This document shows, one piece after another, positions 36,846-47,849 of a stretch of 64,000 bases of DNA (the stretch's first letter is position 1; the number at the start of each line of letters is the position of its first letter). The notes under the pieces are model-generated. The model was not told where the DNA came from. It did not search any database and saw only the letters and a program-made list of their open reading frames with translations. The position numbers and the translations under genes are program-made. The DNA is taken from the NCBI GenBank assembly GCA_024036415.1, contig JAMWET010003459.1, forward strand, positions 152,001 through 216,000, in the 5' to 3' direction. This DNA comes from Prochilodus magdalenae (taxonomy: Eukaryota > Chordata > Actinopteri > Characiformes > Prochilodontidae).

Positions 36846-37090
36846 CAGCAAATGGGAAGGCATAGGCTGGAGGATAGGGAGCTAGCCTTGTGACAGGAAG
36901 GTCTCCTGTCCACAGGACTGAAGCAGACTTGAGCAAGGCCCTAACTCCCAACTGCTCCGCGGATAGGGCTGCCCATCGCTCTGGGCATGTGTGCTCACTG
37001 CCTGCTGGTAGGGTGTGGATGAGGGTGTTTCATTTTACGGCTGGGTCAAATGCTGTGGACAAATCAGTCTGTGTGCAATATGGATGAGGC
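36846..37090 (+). mobile_element. tRNA-derived SINE
   Basis: Head with GGCTGGAGGATAGGGAGC and TTGTGACAGGAAGG, body with GACTTGAGCAAGGCCC, CAACTGCTCCGCGG, GGGCTGCCCATCGCTCTGG and TGTGCTCACTGCC, a series familiar from ostariophysan fish genomes. It sits at the broken end of the Tc1 fragment. The family name is not asserted. Confidence 0.7.
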
Positions 37091-37149
37091 GAGTTGTTCC
37101 AGTGGCCAATGAAGAACCTCCAAGTCTCACATTCTTGGAATTTCAAATG

Positions 37150-37800
37150 TTAGGTCTTGAGGTCTACCAAACTACAATCAGACGTCACTGACATAGCTAC
37201 AAGTTGTTTGGGAGGGCTGCCAGAAGAAAGTCCTATGGTCATGTCCTATGGTGCCAAAGTAGAGGTGGGTTTGGTGTAGATGTCTACACCACGTGAGGGT
37301 TTGGGTGGACGATCTGTGATGAAGTGAGGCTGTTTTTCCTTCTGAAGACCCTGGACCCTCAGATACATGCTATTATGGAGTCCATCCCCCCAAGACCCCC
37401 TGTCTCAGCCAGGAAGCTGGTTTGATGGTTTGGTTCCAGCAGGACTTGATCCAAAGCATACCTCAAAATCAAGACACAAATGGTTCACTGACCGCAGAAA
37501 CAAGGTTTTGCCATGACCGTCCCAGCTGAAGAGGAGTGTCCACAAGATGGGCTGAAGAGGGGAGTCCACAAACATGGATCTTGGAATCTGAAGAATCTGG
37601 AGAACTTCAGTATGGAGAAGTGGTTTCAGATTCCTTGACATGTCCTCCAGTCCCATTGGGAATTACAGAACACCACCCAGATCTTCAAAACTTGCAGATA
37701 AACCTGACTGCCCCACAGCTCCATACCACTTCCTATCAAACCCTTAGGAATGGCTTTGTTCACGTCTCAACCACTGAATTATTCCGGAATTTGGAACATC
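37150..37800 (+). mobile_element. Tc1-like element, family C, decayed transposase
   Basis: The plus strand still shows the second catalytic neighbourhood: QDLDPKHTSKS and KWFTDRRNKVLP, where Tc1-type transposases have a QDND-PKHTSK motif. Further on it shows a KRSVHKMG-like C-terminal part. Many stops and frameshifts, so it is a fossil. It is a different Tc1 family from A and B by sequence. Ends were not located precisely. Confidence 0.75.
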
Positions 37801-38094
37801 CATAGATATTTAGATCATTTCATCATATTCCCCCTTAATATGGCTTGATGGACAGGTATGTGAGGACCCTCAGCTGCAGGGAGAATGTCCTGCTGTGCCT
37901 AAATCAGGCTAAAGTGGTTAACACCGCTGTTTCTTCCGAGAAGAGCCTGAAATGAAACAACATGCTCCGGAACATACTCATTACAGAGCCCTAGCTCAAT
38001 CATCATCGGCATTAAACTCACACCCATTCGCTGGACGGTTACCTTATTGCAGATGGGTCCTTCCAAGAGCTCACTTTGCATTCTTCACAAAGCA

Positions 38095-38880
38095 TACACT
38101 GCATTGCCAAAAGTATAAAGACGCCCTTTAGAATTACTGGGTTCAATGATTTCAGCCACATCCCTAACTAGCAAGCACAAAAGGTCAAGGTCAAGGTCAT
38201 TCAGCCATGCAATCACCATAGTCAAGCCTTTTCAGTAGAATGAGCTAGCATCTTTTCACAGCCATGATTGCGGACCTTCAAAGAGCAGTGGTGTCCTTCA
38301 TGAGTTGTCCTGTTAGTGCAGCACCATTGGTGGCAGATGGCTGCACCACGCAGGACTACATGCACACAGACCGTTACCACGACTGTCCTTAACACCACGT
38401 CACCGCCACCAAAGACTGCAGTGGTGTCGTACCAGACTGTCATGGAGTGACTCAGAATGGCAGCTCTCAGGAATTGGGTTTTCATAACCAAGCAACCTAA
38501 AATAACCACCAGCTGGGGAGATGCAAATCACACCATTGCTGGACTCTCGAGCAGTGTGTTCTCTAAAGTAATCAATCAAATCTCGCCAACTGATGGTTGA
38601 GCCTTTGTTTGGCAGACGCAGAAGAAGGCTACCTGCCCTAGTTTGATGAAGGTGGAATTAGGGTGGTCTGGAAGAACTTGACTGGCCAGCCAATACAGAG
38701 CCCAACCCAACACCTTTGAGATGAACTGGATAGCTGTTAGCATCAGTAGCTGACATCTCTAATTCTCTTTTAGCTGAAAGGAATCAAGTCCCAGCTGTAG
38801 AGTTCCAAAATCGAGTGGAAGCATTACCGAAAGAGTGGCTCTAACGGCAGTAAAGATGGTACCAGTGCCAACCAACAGAT
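38095..38880 (+). mobile_element. Tc1-like element, family D, with a family A insertion
   Basis: The start (GCCAAAAGTATAAAGACGCC, then TTTCAGCCACA and GCCATGCAATCACCAT) is the familiar 5' end of a widespread teleost Tc1-like element. The end (GGTCTGGAAGAACTTGACTG, AACACCTTTGAGATGAACTGG) is its 3' transposase part; the frame reads QSPTQHL, stop, DELD where a functional copy would have the last catalytic acidic region. Between them, 38285-38460 is a family A fragment. The element is dead. Confidence 0.75.
38285..38460 (+). mobile_element. Tc1-like family A, 5' fragment nested in family D
   Basis: Reads GGCAGATGGCTGCACCACG, then ACCACGTCACCGCCACCAA and GTCATGGAGTGACTCAG. It ends just before the first catalytic Asp. 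Confidence 0.75.
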
Positions 38881-39564
38881 ATCTTAACTGGCACTGATAT
38901 ATAGAGTGCGAGGGAAAGTTGGTTTCTGGCTAAGCTATCGCGTTAACCGTCCACTCGCAATTGGAAATCTGTCCTTACCTTCTTACAACCGTGCAGCAGC
39001 ATCAGGTTCCAGTAAAAGACACAGAGTGAATACTGGCTGTTATGTAGGTGGCTCTAAAGCAGGCTTTCCTGCAATGCTAACTATTTCAGAAAGCTCGCAG
39101 TCATTCCTCACGTACATGGCATGCGGACAGTTTTGAGGACGGAATGCTTTGCACCAAATTTTTGTGAGCCAGAACATGCTCACATTCAGTGCTCCAGGTA
39201 TGTAGTACATCCACACACAGACCGCTAAGGCGAAGTTCCTTTCGGTTCGCTTCTGCTAACCATCACGGACAGGAAGTGTAAAAGACACTGTAGTAGAGGC
39301 TCCACACTTGCACTGTAACAGAAAGCTTTTATAAATGATAAGAAAGAGAAGAAGAAGTGTCTGCCGCTGATTACGTACGTCACAATAAAGAAAACCAAAG
39401 TTTTGGCACCACTGGGCTTTTGTGTTAGCTAGCTAGGCTAACTAGCACCCTAAAGCCAAATTGGTCCTTCTTAAATACCCTTGATCTAGACTGAGTTTGA
39501 GTATTTCTTGTTATAAACCCACATCTTTATGTTTTCGGTGGTTACGCTTGTTGGGCTGACAATG

Positions 39565-39600
39565 ACAGTTGGCTAGCTAGCTAGCTAGCTAGCTTAGCTG
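39565..39600. repeat. GCTA tetranucleotide run
   Basis: GGCTAGCTAGCTAGCTAGC followed by TAGCTTAGC. Self-complementary simple repeat. Confidence 0.9.
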
Positions 39601-39689
39601 GGCAGTACGTCTCATAGCATGGGCTCATAGCAAGAAACTCCCTATAAAGCACATAGTTTGGTTTACAGGGTATTAATGAATGTCCAGTT

Positions 39690-39990
39690 TGGTCCAAAAG
39701 GCCTGGTGTCACTCCACCTCCACCCCTACCGCACCATCTGAACGAACTTTGTGAGGATATTCAAGCTGCATGGGATGGATTATCACAGGACACCATTCGG
39801 AACTTCATTGGGAGACGTCTGGTACGTTGGTGGCGGCCTTACACCATACCTAGAGACAGACTTCTGTATGTGTAGCTCAATAATAATTGATCATATCAGT
39901 CTAAATGTATCATCAGTTATTGATCCTGGTCACCTTTATCTTCCTTCCCAACACCACCGCACTCCCACACCTCCGTCTGTGTTTACTGTG
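39690..39990 (+). mobile_element. Tc1-like family A, 3' half
   Basis: C-terminal region and shared tail with AATAATTGATCATATCAG. A deletion has removed part of the PRRLACW region. Confidence 0.75.
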
Positions 39991-39999
39991 GATTCGTGG

Positions 40000-42795
40000 A
40001 GAAGCTAAACACCACAGGTCAAGAGAGTGTGATGATGCGATCCCCAAAATCACCGGGCTCCTCACCTGTTGTGTCCTCTCGGGGTTTCATCCAGGTTAGA
40101 GTCATAACCATGTGTTTAGTGACGAGTCAACATCAAGCTTAAAGACTCACCTTTGAGCAGACTAGTCGGCTAATTTCGCTTGACAGGGAGGAAGTAAATG
40201 GTTGTGATTGGCTGAGAGGCACGTCAGTCGTTATGTCGCAATGGGTCAATCAACACTGGCTCCATTCCTTTCCAAGTCTAGACCGAGATTAAGGATTCAC
40301 AAACAATGGAATCCTTGTGTTAGTCCTGTGTGGGTCTTTCTGACGGTAGATATTAGCCAGGCTTAAGCATGGTCTCCTGGCATGATTGATGAGTGTGGAT
40401 GCGTTCAGGACGGGCCGTGCTGGTGCAGAGGACAGTCCGACAAAACTGATTTCAATTGGTATTGATTAAGGTGTGTTCAGATTTACCCCTGACTGCAAAA
40501 CAGGACAAAAAGGCCCTGTCAACTGATGAAGGACTACAGAGAGAAAGAGAGAGAGAGTCGCGAAAGCTTCAAGAAAATCAATAAGACTCCAATCCAAACT
40601 GTGTCTCTTGCCGTTCCTCGAAATTGTATTGCATCCAATTAGATGTCCAGGATTCGACGATTTGGAGGCTAATGAAGCATCATTTTTGTTGCTCTCACTT
40701 TTTTTTCTGTTGCTTGAGGGACTAGGCGTGCCGGCTTTTCGGCATATGAAAAAGTGGTTAGTACTAGATTGTATAAGTCTAGTTTGACTAGGTTTTGAAC
40801 CAGAAGTCTGGATATTGTGATGTGGTCAGTGAATTACGAAAACAAACACCACCCGCTAACATGTCGCAGTTGAGGTCCTTGAAGGTTCAGCGCATACCCC
40901 CATACAGCCCGTCCTTTGTTGAGTCGCCCCCCCAATACCTGGAGACAATTAGTGCTTCGTTTGTGTGGGATCCAAATACACATAAACACCGTATCAATGG
41001 CCGATAAGCCAGCTTGTGGATGTTAACATCGAATCCGGACCAGCAAGAGGCCCCAGTAGTAATTTCCCAAGAGAACCCTGGAATGATTCATTTCCATTGG
41101 AGGTTTCACAACCCAACTTCACCGCAAGAGTTCCTAATCAGCTTTTGATGTTGAGGCCGTCCCTTTGCTCAGATGAACCTTCTTATCCTGCCCTACCATG
41201 TCATTGCATCTAAATCGCTGTCCACATATGGAAAAAGCTCAAGTATTCGGTCCAAAATGGGCAAAAATTCTTTACAGGGCGCGGCAAAATACCTAATATA
41301 ATAATTTGAATGCAATGTCCAATGCGACACCAGACCTTTTATCTCCAAACAGCAAACGTATGCGCCCGATAATTCTTTCCCCAAATGGATTTGGCGGTTC
41401 CAAACTCCCGTGACCTTTTTTTTTTGATTCCTATGACGTCACCAAACTACTCGAGCCACGCTGATCAAGAGCGTATTGATGTTCAAAAAAGTTGTTGCCA
41501 AAGATTTGGTAATTCCTAAGGAACCATTCCATGCCCTCGACATGCCCTCACAGCTTAGGCTACTATTGTACGATTTTTCTTTTTATTCCAAACTTCAACC
41601 AAAACTCAGGGCCAGGTATAAATCATGGAAGTGATGAGGTTGTCAATGCTGAGCACTGCCCACAGTTTTGGTATACTCTTAAGTCCGTCCCCATGCCCTT
41701 CGTCACAGGCCTCTGCAATGAGTTAGTTTTTTAACACTCTTCCGACGCTAATGTCCTAAATTCACATTTAACCAACATGGACTTCTTGCTCCGTAACTGA
41801 TCCTGACCTTTCGATCCTAGAGTCTGCCACCAATAAACTTGGGGTGCCATGGTCATTCAGATGCTCTTCTGTGGGTGGACTATCCAGTCAAACTGCTCCG
41901 CCATCTGCTAAACCTGACTTGCTACTTCTTTGTGTGACCTGGTGCCAAGATTGCTAAACTGTAGGACTCTTCCATGCCCTCGCTTTGGCCTGAGTTTACG
42001 ATTGGTTGTCCCCATTGAAGTATAAGTACACAATTAACATTTTACCAACTATGGATTTGGCTGTAACTCCCTGACCTTTGAGGCCTTTAGAGGTCACCAA
42101 AAACTCGAGCCCCCTGATCAGCAGCGTGGTGACCGACTATGTACATGAAAGTTAGAACGATGAACCTTGTTTGGACACACTCAGTAACAGACACTCATGA
42201 TTTAGGATTACGAGGTCAGGGATCTTTGTTCAGAAACTTCCCTAGGACGCTTTTCTTAGAGCTTCCAAAGATCCAGTTTACTTTATTGTATTTACATAGC
42301 CACTGGGTTTCGGAAGTCTTCTCTGCTTATCCAGGACCTTGTGTCTCTTGGCCGTAAGGTGGTCCACCAGGGTGCATCCTTGAGGTTTGGAATAACCAAT
42401 GTGTGAGAGTACAGAGGACACTCAGTATTAGGAACGAGTTCATGGAAAATCTGTCACATGAACTCTTTCTTTAGGGGCATTTCTCCAAGGTATATTAAGG
42501 CACTTCAGTTGGTTCTTTCAGTTTTCTTTTTGATTCACTTTGTGCAGTGGTTTCCTTCTGCACATGTGTCGTTTGTGGGAGGTATTGAGCCTGGGGTCCT
42601 CTCCATGGTCCTCAGTGGTTGTTCCATATATTCCTCAGAAGCTTTCCTTTTCAGCTTTGGTTCCTCCCAGTGGTCCTCGGTAGTCCTTCCACATATTCCA
42701 TTATTTGAAAGCGTGAAGATCAGAAACTCCTTCTTTCATTTCCACCAGATTTAGTTTCACACAACGAGCAGATGTTCTGGGTACACATCCTAAGC
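40000..42795. other. Unassigned region, possibly old repeats
   Basis: No gene. Weakly repeated phrases (ACTCGAGCCACGCTGATCA near 41450 and AACTCGAGCCCCCTGATCA near 42101) suggest a diverged duplication between about 41380 and 42150. Poly-T and poly-C runs are present (41408-41426, 40926-40933). Confidence 0.35.
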
Positions 42796-42796
42796 T

Positions 42797-42954
42797 GCCA
42801 CAGAGACGCATGGCTTTATTACCATACAGTCTTGTTTCCGATAAACGAACTGTGCTACATTTAGAACTTTGGAGCTGCTTGAAAAGACCTCCCCAATTAG
42901 TACAGCTCTCTCGGAATGGAGACTTTCTGGAAACCTTGCTCACTCCAAGCTAGC
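42797..42954. repeat. Inverted duplication, left arm
   Basis: Reverse complement of 44778-44918: both contain GCTACATTTAGAACTTTGGA, GCTGCTTGAAAAGACCTCCC and ATGGCTTTATTACC in opposite orientation. The arms are about 1.8 kb apart. Confidence 0.85.
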
Positions 42955-43283
42955 GATAGAGAGAAGACAGCAGGTGGGGAGCCTGCTGATTTTGGGGTCT
43001 GTATTCCTGGTTTCCTGAAGACTAGCAATTCGATCCAGGGTCCATTTGAAAGACAACGCCACGCCCTACTGACCATGTGGACATCGGCGTTTCTCTGCTG
43101 ATCTTTAGAGCTTCAAAGACCAGTTACTGTTATTTACACAAAGTTACAATTGACCGAAGTTTCTCTGGCTATCCGGACCTCTGTTGCGAGCAAGTGTCTT
43201 GGCAAGGTGACCCAGGGTGCATCTGAGTTGAATACCAATGTGCAAGATTCCATGGTCTGCAGCTCTGATTTTCTTTTGAGTTC

Positions 43284-43690
43284 CTCTCAGTGGTCCTCAG
43301 TGATCCTCAGTGATCCTCAGTGGTCCTCAGTGGTCCTCAGTGATCCTCAGGGATCCTCAGTGGTCCTCAGTGATCCTCAGTGGTCCTCACTGGTCCTCAG
43401 TCGTCCTCAGTGGTCCTCAGTGGTGCTCAGTGATCCTCAGTGATCCTCAGTCGTCCTCAGTGATCCTCAGTCGTCCTCAGTGATTCTGAGTGGTCCTCAG
43501 TGATCCTCAGTGATCCTCAGTGATTCTCAGTGGTCCTCAGTGATCCTCAGTGATCCTTAGTGATCCTCAGTGGTCCTCAGTGATCCTCAGTGGTCCTCGG
43601 TGGTCCTCAGTGATCTTCAGTGATCCTCAGTGATCCTCAGTGATCCTCAGTCGTCCTCAGTGATTCTCAGTGATCCTCAGTGGTTCTTCC
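43284..43690. repeat. 10-bp minisatellite (TCCTCAGTGA / TCCTCAGTGG)
   Basis: About 40 units of ten bases with GATCCTCAGT, GGTCCTCAGT and CGTCCTCAGT variants. Isolated TCCTCAGTGGT words also occur at about 42600-42680 and 43735-43780. Confidence 0.92.
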
Positions 43691-44007
43691 ACAGATTTTT
43701 CATGAGGTTGTCCTTTTGACCTTTGGCTCCTCTCAGTGGTCCTCCTTCCACAGATTCTCCTAGAGGTATTCTCAGTGGTCCTCATGTATGGTTAGGACTG
43801 TACCGTCATTAGAGCCATATATATGCAAAATTAACCTCCAGGATTAATAGTTGATTCCCGAGGAGTGGATTGGGATAGGATCGTTAGCATTAGGAATATT
43901 AGCATTTTATCAAAATTTGAATTTGGGAATGCAGTACGGACAGCTTTAGTTTTTTTTTTTAATGGCACTTATAACTTACCATGTCATCAAAGACTGAAGA
44001 TCCATAT

Positions 44008-44044
44008 ATATATATATAATTTGTATATATCTGTATATATAATT
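44008..44044. repeat. TA-rich microsatellite
   Basis: Runs of TATATATATATATA interrupted by short A/T/C/G bases. Confidence 0.85.
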
Positions 44045-44129
44045 TCAATCCCCACATTAGTCACAGGATTAGGTCCTGTGATCTTATCCTTTCATTTTCC
44101 CTTCTTCGGAGATGGACCTGGTACTGAGA

Positions 44130-44770
44130 TAACGACTGTCATTATTTCAGCAGCGCTATCAATCACTCTGAAGTGCCTGACAAGTGAAATACATTTAACA
44201 GCCCTTCTCGGCGAAACCCTCGTCGGTCGAGAGGGCAGACTAAGAACCGAGCGCGATTCCTTGTGTGAGGGAGGGTCGTGGAGGAGAGCGCCGACCGCTC
44301 TGTACGGTGTCTGTAAATTCATTATTAAGAGCCTTGGGGCCATGGCGTCTTGCTGAGCATTTAATCTACTATGTATCCACTCTATTAGCATCTCAAACAC
44401 CACCGTATTACCACCAGTGTTTTCATCTGAATTTGACTAATTGCTCACATAAATTAGACGCTTATTATCGCCGCTCTCGCATTTCAATGGGAACTGGTCT
44501 GTTGCTGTTTACTTGCTCCTGATAAAGACAGCTGGCTCTACAAAGGCCGCTCTTTGGGAGCGTCCCGTCTGGCTGGATTTGCGGTATTAGGCCTAGAACG
44601 AGACGATTATACTTAATTCATGGATAATGCTGCAAGCTGGCTCCAGGCAAGCCATTGATCAAGCCGATTACGAGGAGGACATTAAAACCTTCATTATTTT
44701 TTGTCTTTGTCCGGGAACGTCTGGACCAGCTAGAGACCAGTTCATTTTTACAAGTGATTCTGACAGGCAT
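44130..44770. other. Unique island, candidate conserved non-coding element
   Basis: Non-repetitive and balanced, with AATTGCTCACATAAATTAG and TAAATTCATTATTAAGAGCC type cores. It directly precedes the right arm of the inverted duplication. Confidence 0.27.
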
Positions 44771-44777
44771 GCTTACC

Positions 44778-44918
44778 TCTAGCATGGAGCGAGCAAGCTT
44801 TCGAGAGTGGGATTAATTGGGGAGGTCTTTTCAAGCAGCTCCAAAGTTCTAAATGTAGCACTATTCATTTATTGGATACAAGACTGTAAGGTAATAAAGC
44901 CATACGTCTCTGTAGCTC
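44778..44918. repeat. Inverted duplication, right arm
   Basis: Contains ATTAATTGGGGAGGTCTTTT and CAAGCAGCTCCAAAGTTCTA, the complement of 42840-42900. Which arm is the original cannot be told from the sequence. Confidence 0.85.
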
Positions 44919-45093
44919 GTTGCCTGGAACAAAAAAAATAAAAAAGAACAAGTTTCTTATCTTTTATTCTTTCAAATAATGCAATGCAGATTGGGCTAGT
45001 ATTTTAAAAACAAGCTAATTATTTAACCCAAGACTTTGGTTAATTGGTAAAACACCTGAAGAGCTGAAGACTCTAGCATTAGCTAGAGAGCTA

Positions 45094-45812
45094 GGGTTGC
45101 CACCCGTTCCGTAAAATACAGAAGCGTCCTTTATTTGGCAATTAAAAGATTTGTTCCATATTTCCGGAAATGTCCATAAATTTGTTTTCCGTATTTCCGG
45201 AAATGTCCATAAATTTGTTCCGTATTTCCAGAAATGTCCGTAAATTTGTTCCGTATTTCCGGAAATGTCCATAAATTTGTTCCGTATTTCCAGAAATGTC
45301 CATAAATTTGTTCTGTATTTCCATAAATGTCCATAAATTTGTTCCGTACTTCCATAAATGTCCATAAATTTGTTCCATATTTCTGGAAATGTCCATAAAT
45401 TTGTTCCGTATTTCCATAAATGTCCATAAATTTGTTCCGTAATTCCGGAAATGTCCATAAATTTGTTCCGTGTTTCCATAAATGTCCATAAATTTGTTCC
45501 GTATTTCCATAAATGTCCAATATTCACGTCTGTCACACACACATGAATATTACAATCCACCCCCCTCTCCCATCTACATCCCACCCCACCCCCGTCCTCG
45601 GACTCAAATACGTGACTTGTTCTGTATTTCCGTAAATGTCCAATAAACACGTGTGTCACAAATGATTGATCACACTCTCCCCCAACAACCGCCCCGCCCT
45701 CCGACTCTAATACAGGACACGATTTGTTCTGTATTTTGAACACGTCACTCACACATGACGACGCCCCCCAACCCCGCCGTCCTTTATTTCCATTTCTGAA
45801 AGGTGGCAGCCC
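45094..45812. mobile_element. MITE (GGGTTGCCACC family) carrying an expanded minisatellite
   Basis: Ends GGGTTGCCACCC and GGTGGCAGCCC, one mismatch in 11, with TA flanks at 45092-45093 and 45813-45814. Subterminal GTCCTTTATTTGGCAATTAA and CCGTCCTTTATTTCC match the 25879-26140 element in reverse. The extra length is due to the 31-bp array at 45150-45515. Confidence 0.85.
45150..45515. repeat. 31-bp minisatellite inside the MITE
   Basis: About 12 units of TTCCGTATTTCCGGAAATGT plus CCATAAATTTG. The period 31 shifts the frame each unit, so all three minus-strand frames stay open in overlapping fashion; these are not genes. Confidence 0.93.
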
Positions 45813-45879
45813 TATAGAGAGCAGTCGCTAAGTTAGCCTAGATAGTTGTAGTGTCCCTAACCGATGGCTGATCTGTTAG

Positions 45880-46078
45880 GAGGCGAGAGTTGTGCACATG
45901 AGTATGAACTAGTGCTAAAACACTCAGTGGTGTCATCAGTGTGGGCTTCCTAAAACCCACTTGTGAAGATTCCGAATTTCACCAAAGTCGTCCTATCTGT
46001 TTTTAGGTAGGAACAGAATCTGCACACACTCGCAACTCACTAGTGAGTCTCCTGTGACTGAAACGTACCTCCACCAGC
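45880..46078. repeat. Duplicated segment E, unmodified copy
   Basis: Pairs with 46315-46570. Shared anchors in order: AGGCGAG, GAACTAGT, AGTGGTGT, CATCAGTGTGG, CCTAAAACCCAC, GAATTT, CACC, AAAGTCG, GGTAGGAAC, GAAACGTAC and CCACCAGC. Confidence 0.85.
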
Positions 46079-46258
46079 ACCCATAACAGCTGTGACTGGA
46101 TTGTGCATGGACTGGACATGCACAAAGTTTCTGTAGACCCCATCAGTGTTCAGACACTCTTGCTCCATCAAAGAACTGGTCAGTTGGTCCAGATTTGGTG
46201 GATGCCTTTCCTGGTGTTTAGCTAGTCGTTCCAGGTAGCTGTTCTCACAGATTTTCAA
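46040..46258 (-). mobile_element. Tc1-like family B, C-terminal fragment
   Basis: The minus strand reads GRHPPNLDQLTSSLMEQECL, then a degenerate SMHNPVTAVMGAGGG stretch, which fits the LQEL...SMPRRV.AVI..GG pattern at the C-terminus of Tc1-type transposases. No HTH here. Same family as 4170 and 19630. Confidence 0.6.
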
Positions 46259-46314
46259 GAGGCGTCAAATCTGGGGATTTTGTGGGCCAATGTAGCTGTC
46301 TGTCTGTCTGTCTG

Positions 46315-46570
46315 TTAAAAGGCGAGTCTGTCTGACCGAGTCTGTCTGAACTAGTCTGTCGGTAAAAACACCTGAGTGGTGTCTCATCAGTGTGGTCTGT
46401 CCTAAAACCCACTCTGTCTGTCTAAGATCTGTCTGAATTTTCACCACCAAAGTCGGTCCTGTCTGTCTGTCTGTCTGTCGGTAGGAACTGAATCTGTCAC
46501 TATCTGTCTGTCGGTCTGTCGGTCTGTCGGTCCTCTGTCTTGTGAAACGTACATTCCACCAGCCCCTGTA
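46315..46570. repeat. Duplicated segment E, copy peppered with TCTG
   Basis: Keeps the anchors of 45880-46078 in order, but TCTG/GTCTGTCG words of 4-24 bp replace or split the sequence between nearly every pair of anchors (for example GAGTCTGTCTGACCGAG and GTCCTGTCTGTCTGTCTG). A pure TCTG run (46297-46314) lies immediately before it. Confidence 0.88.
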
Positions 46571-46739
46571 AATGCAAGAATTGTCATCATGGAATGCAGG
46601 GATAGGAACCTGGTTGTCTAGCAGCTCAGTGTAGGCCTTGTAGTTCAAATATACTGTCACCTCACCCCCCCTCAGAACATCACAGGGGTGACATCATCAC
46701 TAGTACCAGTGTGGCGCCACTGTAGGCGGCGAGTGTGCA

Positions 46740-47410
46740 TATTAAAAGCAGATGTATCGGTGATGAGATTTTGGCCAGTGTGCCCCTTTAAAGCAGCCTG
46801 CCCTCAGGGCAGCATTAGAAGTAGGCTCAATGATATTGCCTGAAAACGGCTGGCAGACCACGACAAAGCGCGAAGTACGCTAACAGGCTAGAGGCCATTA
46901 AAGACGATATCAATTAACCATAAAAACTCACTGGCTGTTAAAAATACTCTGCAGGCTCTGGTCTCCAGTCCGCCTCCGACGACTTGATGTATGTGAGTCC
47001 ACGCCGCGCACTTGTGCAGAAGCTGTGCTGTCTCGGCCTGATGTTCTTTCCTGCCCCCTCTGTGATGGATGACTAATGCCGTAGCCCAGATCCGTGCTAG
47101 TTTTTGAGGAAAGGAGAAAGTACTCCTTTTTTTTTTCCCAAAGACGTCCGGGATATGAGGAAAACGTGTTCTCCCTGGCCTGACGAGCGCAGACAAACTC
47201 CCTCGGGTGTGCTTGTTAATGTCTGCTGTTAGCTCAGCGGGGAGGAAGGAGGGCTGCGAGCTTTTTAATGCCGCAGTGAGGGCTTTCGTTCCGTTCGGTT
47301 CACATACGAGGAGGAAAAGCTACAGTTCTGCTCAAATATCTAACAACCCCAGTAACGATGCGGGGTGTTTCGCTCTGCTACTTTTCAATTACGCGAGCAA
47401 AAGGACCTGA
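46740..47410. other. Unique island, candidate conserved non-coding element
   Basis: Non-repetitive, with GATATCAATTAACCATAAA and a short poly-T near 47129-47138. A 102-codon minus frame shows no domain. Confidence 0.25.
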
Positions 47411-47489
47411 AAGTGTGTTAGCATAGGTGTTAGCATCAAACAGCTGCATGCTAATCCTCTGAATTTATATTTAGCTTCAACACTCTCCA

Positions 47490-47815
47490 TGTTCATGTTC
47501 CTTGGCAGTTTTCTGAAGCTTGTTTGGCCTAAAGAACATTGGTGTATGTTGACGTCGCAGCAAGGGGATACAATACAGAGGCACATACCCCAGTAGCAAG
47601 AGGATAGACCACTGTTAGCCCACTAATGGCTAGCTGGTGGTCCACCAGTGTGTTTCTCAGTGTTTTCTGGGTGATACCCTGAATAAATTACTTCAGTGAA
47701 TAGTTTTTAGTGACATTTCCCAGCTAAATAATTTCATATCTGGCCTAGTTAGTAGCTTATGATGTTTGTCTTAGCCTAAAATTGAAGGCTGTGCATATTT
47801 AAAATCTAATTTTAA
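47490..47815. repeat. Duplicated segment F, intact copy (empty-site reference)
   Basis: Matches 47850-48076 plus 48750-48858 plus 49397-49460. Shared words in order: TTGGCCTAAA, GGGGATACAATAC, CTAATGGCTAG, GTGGTCCAC, GATACCCTG / TATCCTGTATAAAT, AGTGAAT, ATTTC, TTTCATATC, GGCCTAG, TAGCCTAAAATTG, ATTTAAAATCT. It lacks both the fold-back element and the LTR, so it is the pre-insertion state. Confidence 0.85.
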
Positions 47816-47849
47816 ACTGAGATTAAAAACTTGTTTGATTTTGTCTTCC

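Noticed and set aside
36255..36893. A 212-codon real gene with a DNA-binding look
   Set aside because: It is a Tc1-like family A transposase piece joined to SINE sequence; the catalytic core is deleted.
45015..45752. 245-codon frame with a DIYGNTEQIYGH-like repeat, resembling a repeat protein
   Set aside because: It follows from the 31-bp array inside a MITE, seen in all three frames.
46040..46258. Small conserved protein gene on the minus strand
   Set aside because: The same reading recurs in transposon copies at 4170 and 19630 and fits a Tc1 C-terminus better.
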